A stretch of DNA of 64,000 bases from Alphaproteobacteria bacterium. GTDB taxonomy: Bacteria; Myxococcota_A; UBA796; GCA-2862545. The DNA lies in contig JACKEP010000006.1 in assembly GCA_020632915.1 (NCBI GenBank), forward strand, positions 232,001-296,000. The letters run 5' to 3'. This document shows, piece after piece, positions 55,995 to 64,000 of this stretch (position 1 is the stretch's first letter; every line of letters starts with the position of its first letter). The notes beneath the pieces are model-generated. The model had not been told where the DNA came from. It saw nothing but the letters and a program-made list of their open reading frames with translations, and searched no databases. The translations under genes and the position numbers were made by a program.

Positions 55995-57155
55995 ATGGCC
56001 CTGAAGAACTACCTGTTCACCTCCGAGTCGGTCACCGAGGGCCACCCGGACAAGATCTGCGACAACGTCTCCGACGCGATCCTCGACGCCCACCTGGCGC
56101 TCGACCCCAAGGCCCGCGTGGCCTGCGAGACGTCGGTCAAGACGGGCTTCGTCCTGCTCTCCGGCGAGATCACGGCCACCGGCCACGTCGACTACCCCAC
56201 CATCGTCCGCAACACGGTGCGCGACATCGGGTACGTCCACTCCGACATGGGCTTCGACGCCAACACCTGCGCCGTGCTGGTGGCGGTGGAGCAGCAGAGC
56301 CCCGACATCTCCCAGGGTGTGACGGAAGGCGAGGGGCTCTACCAGGAGCAGGGTGCGGGCGACCAGGGCATGATGTTCGGCTACGCCTGCGACGAGACCG
56401 CGGCGCTGATGCCGATGAGCATCTACTACGCCCACCGTCTCACCGAGAAGCTGTCGGGCGTGCGCCGCGACGGCACGCTGCCGTGGCTCCGCCCCGACGG
56501 CAAGACGCAGGTCACCGTGGAGTACCGCGACGGCAAGCCCGTCCGCGTCGACACCGTCGTCATCTCGTCGCAGCACGCCGAGTCCGTCGTCTACGACGAC
56601 CTCCGCGAGGCGATCATCAAGGAGGTGGTCGAGGCCACCATCCCCGCCGAGCTGCTCGACGCCAACACCCGCTACTTCATCAACCCCACGGGCCGCTTCG
56701 TCATTGGCGGCCCGATGGGCGACGCCGGGCTCACCGGTCGCAAGATCATCGTCGACACCTACGGGGGCCACGGCTCGCACGGCGGCGGCGCCTTCTCCGG
56801 CAAGGACCCCTCCAAGGTCGACCGTTCGGCCGCCTACATGGGCCGCTACATCGCCAAGAACCTGGTCGCGTCGGGCTACTGCGAGCGCGCCCTCGTCCAG
56901 GTCGCCTACGCGATCGGCGTGGCCGACCCGGTGTCGGTGATGGTCGACAGCTACGGCACCGGCAAGGTCAGCGACGAGGCGCTCACCGCCTGCGTCCGCG
57001 AGCTGTTCCCGCTCAAGCCGGCCGCCCTCATCCACCACCTCGACCTGCTGCGTCCGATCTACCGGGCCACGGCAGCCCACGGGCACTTCGGCCGGGAGGG
57101 CTTCCCGTGGGAGGCCACCGACATGGCCGCCGCCGTCGCGAAGCACCTCGCGTGA
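55995..57155 (+). CDS. metK: S-adenosylmethionine synthase
   Basis: Makes SAM from ATP and methionine. The 386 residues contain FTSESVTEGHPDKICDNVSD, GAGDQGMMFGYACDET, the HAESV segment and GGGAFSGKDPSKVDRSAAY, all family signatures. The loop before the last is GGHGSHGG, close to the usual variants. The ATG at 55995 is preferred because it starts at the conserved N-terminus. Confidence 0.97.
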   Translation: MALKNYLFTSESVTEGHPDKICDNVSDAILDAHLALDPKARVACETSVKTGFVLLSGEITATGHVDYPTIVRNTVRDIGYVHSDMGFDANTCAVLVAVEQQSPDISQGVTEGEGLYQEQGAGDQGMMFGYACDETAALMPMSIYYAHRLTEKLSGVRRDGTLPWLRPDGKTQVTVEYRDGKPVRVDTVVISSQHAESVVYDDLREAIIKEVVEATIPAELLDANTRYFINPTGRFVIGGPMGDAGLTGRKIIVDTYGGHGSHGGGAFSGKDPSKVDRSAAYMGRYIAKNLVASGYCERALVQVAYAIGVADPVSVMVDSYGTGKVSDEALTACVRELFPLKPAALIHHLDLLRPIYRATAAHGHFGREGFPWEATDMAAAVAKHLA

Positions 57156-57303
57156 TCGCCACGACGCCTCGGTCCCAGCGTGCTCCCCGCGGTGCCCTCC
57201 GGCGCCGTGACGTGGTGTCGCCGGGACGGGAGCGCGTTGTGTGCGACATCCGCGAGACGAAACGGTTCGTTGCGCCGGCCAGCGCGCGTGCGGCGCGCTG
57301 CGC

Positions 57304-57309
57304 TATCCC
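57304..57309 (+). promoter_or_regulatory. -10-like element before sdhC
   Basis: GCGCTATCCCTCG; the TATCCC box is 25 bases before the ATG at 57334. No -35 match at the right distance is visible in the 178-base gap after metK. Confidence 0.28.
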
Positions 57310-57333
57310 TCGTCTCCATGTAGAGAGCGAACG

Positions 57334-58062
57334 ATGACCGCGTTCTTCTCGCTCGCGAAGAGCACCATCGGCAAGAAGGCGATCATGGCCGGATCCGGCC
57401 TGATCATGGTCGGCTGGATCGTCCTGCACATGGCCGGCAACCTGCTGGTGTTCGCGGGTCAGGATCACTTCAACGCCTACGCCGAGATGATCCAGTCCGG
57501 CTTCCACATCGAGCCCGCGCTCCTGTGGGCGATGCGGATCACGCTGCTGGCCTGCGTCGGCCTGCACATCTGGGCGGCGGTCGGCCTGTCGGGTCGCAAC
57601 CGCGCCGCGCGGCCGGTGGCCTACGCCGGCGGCCGGAAGAACCACGCCACGTCCTACGCGGCGGAGTTCATGCTCGGCGCGGGCGTCGTGCTGCTGCTCT
57701 ACCTCGTCTTCCACCTCCTCCACCTCACCGTGGGCGTGTTCAGCGACGATGTCGTGCAGCACGCTGCCTTCAGCAAGAAGGACGCCTACCGCAACCTCGT
57801 GGTCGGCGTGGGCAACCCGGTGGTCGGCGCGTTCTACGTGCTCGCCAACCTGGCGCTGGGCATGCACCTGCACCACGGCATCAAGAGCGCGTTCCAGACG
57901 CTCGGGCTCAACGACGACCGCTGGAACCCGCTCAAGGACGCGCTCACCCGCTGGGTGCCCGTGTTCACCACCGGGGCCGCCCTGCTGGTCGCCCTGTCCT
58001 GCATGTTCGGGGTCGGCGTGCTCATCGAGGCGCCCGATCTTTCCTGGACCCCCTCGCACTGA
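57334..58062 (+). CDS. sdhC: Succinate dehydrogenase cytochrome b subunit (b558 type)
   Basis: Single large membrane anchor of succinate:quinone oxidoreductase. The 242 residues have five hydrophobic segments, with His residues in LHMAGNLL, GLHIW, FHLLHLTVG and LGMHLHHG as likely axial ligands for two haems. This is the Bacillus/Wolinella-like type B anchor, which replaces separate SdhC and SdhD; no sdhD is present. sdhA starts 14 bases downstream. Confidence 0.92.
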   Translation: MTAFFSLAKSTIGKKAIMAGSGLIMVGWIVLHMAGNLLVFAGQDHFNAYAEMIQSGFHIEPALLWAMRITLLACVGLHIWAAVGLSGRNRAARPVAYAGGRKNHATSYAAEFMLGAGVVLLLYLVFHLLHLTVGVFSDDVVQHAAFSKKDAYRNLVVGVGNPVVGAFYVLANLALGMHLHHGIKSAFQTLGLNDDRWNPLKDALTRWVPVFTTGAALLVALSCMFGVGVLIEAPDLSWTPSH

Positions 58063-58076
58063 CTCGAGGTCACCTC

Positions 58077-59986
<1,910 letters not shown>

Positions 59987-59990
<4 letters not shown>

Positions 59991-60739
59991 AGGTCAACCT
60001 GCGCATCTGGCGCCAGAAGGGCCCCGAGTCCGCTGGCAGCTTCCAGGACTTCCCCAACGTGGAGGTCGTGCCCGAGATGTCCTTCCTCGAGATGCTCGAC
60101 GAGGTCAATCGGGCGCTCGAGGCCAAGGGCCAAGAGGCCGTCACCTTCGACTCCGACTGTCGCGAGGGCATCTGCGGCTCGTGCGGTGCGGTGGTCAACG
60201 GCGACCCCCACGGACCGGGCAAGGCCAACACGCTCTGCCAGCTCCACCTGCGGTCGTTCCAGGACGGCGACACCATCACCATCGAGCCCTGGCGCGCCAA
60301 GGCGTTCCCGGTGGTCAGGGATCTGATGGTCGACCGCTCGGCGTTCGACCGCATCATCCAGGCCGGTGGCTACATCACCGCCCGCACCGGCTCCGCGCCC
60401 GACGCCAACAGCGTCCCCATCGGCAAGGAGCGCGCGGACGAGGCGATGGAGGCGGCCACGTGCATCGGCTGCGGCGCCTGCGTGGCGGCCTGCCCGAACG
60501 CCTCGGCGATGCTGTTCACGTCGGCCAAGGTCAGCCACCTGGGCCTGCTGCCGCAGGGTCAGCCCCAGCGGTTCGACCGCGTGCAGAAGATGGTCGACCA
60601 GATGGACGCCGAGGGCTTCGGCGGCTGCACGAACCACAGCGAGTGCGAGGCCGCCTGTCCCAAGGAGATCGGGGTCAAGTTCATCGCGCGGCTCAACGCC
60701 GACCTGATCAAGGCCAACCTCGGCAACCTGCGGAAGTGA
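59987..60739 (+). CDS. sdhB: Succinate dehydrogenase iron-sulfur subunit
   Basis: Carries electrons from FAD to quinone. The 250 residues hold the [2Fe-2S] motif CREGICGSCG plus a distal Cys in NTLCQLH, the [4Fe-4S] motif CIGCGACVAACPN and the second ferredoxin block CTNHSECEAACPKE. The GTG at 59987 overlaps sdhA. Hairpins follow the stop. Confidence 0.96.
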
Positions 60740-60758
60740 CCGGTTCGCACGGCGCTGT

Positions 60759-60781
60759 GACGGTCCGGCGAACGGGCCGTC
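60759..60781 (+). terminator. Hairpin after sdhCAB
   Basis: GACGGTCC (60759-60766) pairs with GGGCCGTC (60774-60781), eight pairs including one G-T, around a 7-base loop. It starts 20 bases after the sdhB stop. An alternative overlapping stem, GGTTCGC with GCGAAC, could form instead. No T tract is present. Confidence 0.4.
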
Positions 60782-60869
60782 GCAGCCTGTCGACGGAGGG
60801 GCGGACAGCCCGTCGGACACGTGCGATCGTCGGCATTCGTCGCGTCCCATCCAGACCGGGCCGGGATGC

Positions 60870-60898
60870 TTGACCGGCACCGCGCGGGCCGCTAGGTC
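60870..60898 (+). promoter_or_regulatory. Promoter-like element for gltA
   Basis: TTGACC (60870-60875), a 17-base spacer and TAGGTC (60893-60898), about 100 bases before the gltA start. The -35 box is good and the -10 box weak. The rest of the 260-base gap shows no gene. Confidence 0.4.
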
Positions 60899-60999
60899 GC
60901 GTCTCCCGGCGAGGGCGCGCCTGGCGGCCACGTGGCCGAGATCCCCACGGTCGGACGACCGTGCACGCCGCGCCCGAACATCCTGACGAGGTCGAGGCG

Positions 61000-62169
61000 A
61001 TGGCAGCAGAAGACGACGTCCTGTTCACGATCACCCGTGCGCATCTCGACACCGGCCTGCGCGGCATCCCGGTCGGCACCTGCGGGACGTCCGCGGTCGA
61101 CCCGATCAAGGGCGTGTCCTACGTGGGCTACCCGGTCGCCGAGCTCTACGAGCTGGAGCCCGAGGCGGTCGTCCACCTGCTGTTCTACAAGCACCTGCCG
61201 TCCGACGACGAGCTGGCCGCGTTCAAGGCCGATCTCCGCGCCCGCGTGGGCATGCCCGCCGCGGTGGTCGAGGCCCTGAAGGTGCTGCCCAAGGAGGGCC
61301 ACCCGATGGAGTGGCTCATCTCCGGGCTGATGTACCTGGGGATGACCAGCAAGACCGGCGACTACGTCGAGGACGCCAAGAACGTCGTCGCGCGCGCGCC
61401 CGAGCTGGTCGCGGCCATCTTCCGCATCCGGTCGGGCTGGGGCGACCCCATCGCCCCGGACCCGTCCAAGAACCTGATCGACAACTTCGTCCACATGCTG
61501 GGCGTGCCGGACGCCGATCCGGAGCGCCTCGGCGAGGTCTTGCGCGCGTTCTACGTGCTCCACCTCGACCACGGCGGCGGCAACCTGTCCACGTTCACGG
61601 GCAAGGCCGTGGCCAGCGGTCTGGCCGACCAGTACGCCTCGCTCGCCGCGTCGATGTGCGCGCTGTACGGGCCGCTCCACGGCCGCGCCAACCAGGACTG
61701 CCTCAACTTCGTCCGCTCCGTCGGCACCGACGACGAGGCCGAGGTCGAGCGCTTCGTGCGCAACGCGCTCGCCAACGGCGACAAGATCTACGGCTTCGGC
61801 CACGCCGTCCTGCGCGCCGAGGACCCCCGCGCCACGATCCAGTACGCGGTGGGCGAGCGCATCTGCCCCGACGACCCCCTGTTCCGCACGGCGGTCACGC
61901 TCCGCAAGGTCGCGGTGGGCGTCCTGTCGGGCATCGACAAGGTGTCCAACCCCTACCCGAACGTCGACGCGGTGAGCGGCACGCTGCTCAACGCCGTGGG
62001 CCTGACCGACAGCAACTTCTACACCGTGCTGTTCGGCCTCTCCCGCATGACGGGCATCGCCGCCCAGATCATCGACGAGCGCGAGCGCGCCCGCGGTGGC
62101 AAGGGCGTCCCCATCTACCGTCCGAAGTACATCGCGCAGGGGCAGCCCCCCCGCAGCATCCGCGACTGA
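61000..62169 (+). CDS. gltA: Citrate synthase, mitochondrial-type
   Basis: Condenses oxaloacetate and acetyl-CoA. From the ATG at 61000 the protein has 389 residues; a GTG at 60961 would add 13. Active-site blocks are LHLDHGGGNLSTFT, the His in GPLHGRANQ, GFGHAVLRAEDPRA and the later YTVLFGLSR. The block around HAVLR and NPYPNVDAVSG resembles eukaryotic mitochondrial citrate synthase more than the E. coli hexameric enzyme, a form also known from Geobacter. No signs of recent transfer are seen in base use. icd starts 19 bases downstream. Confidence 0.93.
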   Translation: MAAEDDVLFTITRAHLDTGLRGIPVGTCGTSAVDPIKGVSYVGYPVAELYELEPEAVVHLLFYKHLPSDDELAAFKADLRARVGMPAAVVEALKVLPKEGHPMEWLISGLMYLGMTSKTGDYVEDAKNVVARAPELVAAIFRIRSGWGDPIAPDPSKNLIDNFVHMLGVPDADPERLGEVLRAFYVLHLDHGGGNLSTFTGKAVASGLADQYASLAASMCALYGPLHGRANQDCLNFVRSVGTDDEAEVERFVRNALANGDKIYGFGHAVLRAEDPRATIQYAVGERICPDDPLFRTAVTLRKVAVGVLSGIDKVSNPYPNVDAVSGTLLNAVGLTDSNFYTVLFGLSRMTGIAAQIIDERERARGGKGVPIYRPKYIAQGQPPRSIRD

Positions 62170-62188
62170 TCCCCCCTCTGGAGCAGCG

Positions 62189-63481
62189 ATGACCAAGCGC
62201 ATTCCCGAGCCGACCTCCGGCACCGCGATCACCGTCCAAGCCGACGGCACCCTGGTCGTGCCGAACGATCCCATCCTCACGTTCATCGAGGGCGACGGCA
62301 CCGGCCCCGACATCTGGGCCGCGTCCGTGCGCGTGTTCGACGCCGCGGTCGCCAAGGCCTACGGCGGCAGTCGCAAGATCCACTGGCACGAGGTGTTCGC
62401 GGGCGAGAAGGCCTTCGAGCAGTTCGGCGAGTGGCTCCCGGCCGACACGCTCACCCACATCGACCGCTACAAGATCGGCATCAAGGGCCCGCTCACCACG
62501 CCGGTCGGCGGGGGCATCCGCTCGCTGAACGTGGCGCTGCGCCAGGAGCTCGACCTGTACGCCTGCGTGCGTCCGGTCCGCTGGTTCGAGGGCGTCCCGA
62601 GCCCCGTGCGCCAGCCCGAGCTCGTCGACATGATCATCTTCCGCGAGAACTCGGAAGACATCTACGCCGGCATCGAGTGGGCCGCGGGCACGCCCGAGTG
62701 CAACAAGGTGATCGACTTCCTCCAGAACGAGATGGGCGTCACCAAGATCCGCTTCCCCGACACCAGCGGCATCGGCGTGAAGCCGGTGTCGAAGCAGGGC
62801 ACCGAGCGCCTCGTGCGCGCCGCGCTGAAGTACGCCTTCGAGCAGGGCAAGTCCAGCGTGACGCTCGTGCACAAGGGCAACATCATGAAGTTCACCGAGG
62901 GGGCCTTCAAGAACTGGGGCCACGAGCTCGCCGAGCGCGAGTACGGCGACAAGGTGTTCACCTGGGGCCAGTGGGATCGCATCGCCGCCGAGAAGGGCAA
63001 CCCCGCCGCCCACGCCGCCACCGAGGAGGCGATCGCCACGGGCAAGCTGCTGGTCAAGGACGTCATCGCCGACGCCTTCCTGCAGCAGATCCTCACGCGG
63101 CCGTCCGAGTACAGCGTCATCGCCACGCTCAACCTCAACGGCGACTACATCTCCGACGCCCTGGCCGCCCAGGTCGGTGGCATCGGCATCGCGCCGGGCG
63201 CCAACATCAACTACGACACCGGCGTGTCGGTGTTCGAGGCCACCCACGGCACCGCGCCGAAGTACGCGGGCCTCGACAAGGTCAACCCCTCGTCGGTCAT
63301 CCTCTCGGGCGAGATGATGTTCCGCCGCATGGGCTGGGACGAGGCGGCCGACCTGATCGTCGCGGGCGTCGAGGGCGCCATCAAGGACAAGCAGGTCACC
63401 TACGACTTCCACCGCCTGATGGACGGCGCCACGCTGCTCAAGTGCAGCGAGTTCGGCACCGCAGTCATCGAGCACTTCTGA
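62189..63481 (+). CDS. icd: NADP-dependent isocitrate dehydrogenase
   Basis: Oxidative decarboxylation of isocitrate to 2-oxoglutarate. The 430 residues are close in length and sequence to E. coli Icd: GGGIRSLNVALRQELDLY (the Ser is the phosphorylatable residue of E. coli), FRENSEDIYAGIEW, LVHKGNIMKFTEG and GTAPKYAGLDKVNP, where Lys and Tyr select NADP. An AceK kinase is not encoded here, so regulation by phosphorylation is only possible in principle. Confidence 0.95.
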   Translation: MTKRIPEPTSGTAITVQADGTLVVPNDPILTFIEGDGTGPDIWAASVRVFDAAVAKAYGGSRKIHWHEVFAGEKAFEQFGEWLPADTLTHIDRYKIGIKGPLTTPVGGGIRSLNVALRQELDLYACVRPVRWFEGVPSPVRQPELVDMIIFRENSEDIYAGIEWAAGTPECNKVIDFLQNEMGVTKIRFPDTSGIGVKPVSKQGTERLVRAALKYAFEQGKSSVTLVHKGNIMKFTEGAFKNWGHELAEREYGDKVFTWGQWDRIAAEKGNPAAHAATEEAIATGKLLVKDVIADAFLQQILTRPSEYSVIATLNLNGDYISDALAAQVGGIGIAPGANINYDTGVSVFEATHGTAPKYAGLDKVNPSSVILSGEMMFRRMGWDEAADLIVAGVEGAIKDKQVTYDFHRLMDGATLLKCSEFGTAVIEHF

Positions 63482-63535
63482 CACGAGCGTCCGCGCGGAG
63501 CGGTCCTCGGGCCGCGCCGGCGGCTTGAGGGGACC

Positions 63536-64000
63536 ATGAAGCTTCACGAGTACCAGGCCAAGAGCCTGCTGGGCCGGTTCGGCGTGCCGATGCTGCCCGG
63601 CGTGGCCGCCACGGATGCCGACGGCGCAGTCGCCGCCGCCAAGGAGGTCGGTGGCGACCTCTGGGTGGTCAAGGCCCAGATCCACGCCGGCGGACGCGGC
63701 AAGGGCCGCTTCGTCGAGGACGTCGACGCCACCGAGATCGCCAAGGCCGCCAAGGGCGAGGACGCCGCCGGCAAGGGCGGTGTCCGGCTCGCGCGCACGC
63801 TCGACGACGTGCGTGCCGCCGCCGCCGCCATGCTCGGCAAGACGCTGGTCACCAAGCAGACCGGCATCGAGGGGCGCGAGGTCCGCACGATCTACGTGGC
63901 CGCCGCCTGCGACATCGCCAAGGAGTACTACCTGTCGGTGCTCCTCGACCGGTCGAACAACAAGGTGCTGTTCATGGCGTCGTCCGAGGGCGGCGTCGAC
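63536..64000 (+). CDS. sucC: Succinyl-CoA ligase beta subunit (3' partial)
   Basis: The ATP-grasp subunit that links succinyl-CoA cleavage to nucleotide synthesis. Only the first 155 codons are inside the window. The start KLHEYQAKSLLGRFGVPMLPG and WVVKAQIHAGGRGKGRF are typical of SucC, and KEYYLSVLLDRSNNK lies at the end of the visible part. GAGGGGAC precedes the ATG. sucD probably follows outside the window. Confidence 0.95.
   Translation, partial: MKLHEYQAKSLLGRFGVPMLPGVAATDADGAVAAAKEVGGDLWVVKAQIHAGGRGKGRFVEDVDATEIAKAAKGEDAAGKGGVRLARTLDDVRAAAAAMLGKTLVTKQTGIEGREVRTIYVAAACDIAKEYYLSVLLDRSNNKVLFMASSEGGVD

Overview
The window is GC-rich chromosomal DNA, roughly 70% G+C by eye, and most likely comes from a member of the Myxococcota or an allied deltaproteobacterial lineage. 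That placement is inferred from three protein families typical of the group: a MYXO-CTERM-like anchor (GWLALLGLGMVARRRRR) in the gene at 46942, an AgmX/PglI-type C-terminal domain at 29078 and a FYDLN_acid protein at 50407. The gene order of the housekeeping clusters is proteobacterial. Start codons are often GTG and junctions are often 4-base GTGA/ATGA overlaps, so many neighbours are probably translationally coupled. No transposase, phage gene, CRISPR array, tRNA or rRNA was found, and no gene-free stretch exceeds about 270 bases.

Layout. 1-12806: a type II secretion operon gspDEFGHIJKLMN, with gspD cut by the window edge. 12871-19332: pabB (minus strand), then a LysM lytic transglycosylase, moeA, mobA and a flippase-like membrane protein. 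19358-22638 (minus): an Omp85-like barrel with a peptidase-like N-terminus and a second outer-membrane barrel. 22786-28957: Mrp-type ATPase, moaA, an SDR, an NlpC/P60 lipoprotein (minus), a degenerate NodU-type carbamoyltransferase and a CPBP intramembrane protease. 29078-38481: AgmX/PglI protein, rimI (minus), a candidate selenocysteine-containing tetrahaem lipoprotein, tsaD, rsmA, a PP2C phosphatase, an M23 peptidase and secA. 38688-46784: rpsB, tsf, pyrH, frr, uppS, cdsA, rseP, tsaB and an Asd-like protein without catalytic residues. 46942-52383: a MYXO-CTERM/outer-membrane fusion ORF, truA and FYDLN_acid (minus) and a BNR-type lipoprotein. 52491-57155: rplM, rpsI, pyrG, hpf, metK. 57334-64000: a TCA cluster sdhCAB, gltA, icd, sucC (cut by the window edge).

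Main result. The lipoprotein gene at 30390-31955 is interrupted at codon 53 by an in-frame TGA. The TGA sits exactly where its family has the second Cys of a PCGC motif. An 18-nt spacer then leads to a hairpin with a GGUCU loop, matching the spacing and loop of a bacterial SECIS element. The frame stays open for 468 more codons, carries four CxxCH haem motifs and overlaps tsaD. I read it as an undescribed-looking selenoprotein cytochrome.

Other points of interest are: a MYXO-CTERM anchor and a Sec signal peptide sharing one ORF; a CPBP protease that could process such anchors, coupled to a NodU-like protein without metal ligands; Asd- and Mrp-family proteins lacking signature cysteines; twin operator-like dyads at 46797 and 46837; and a mitochondrial-type citrate synthase in the TCA cluster. 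All functional statements come from reading the sequence and family knowledge; no database search was run.
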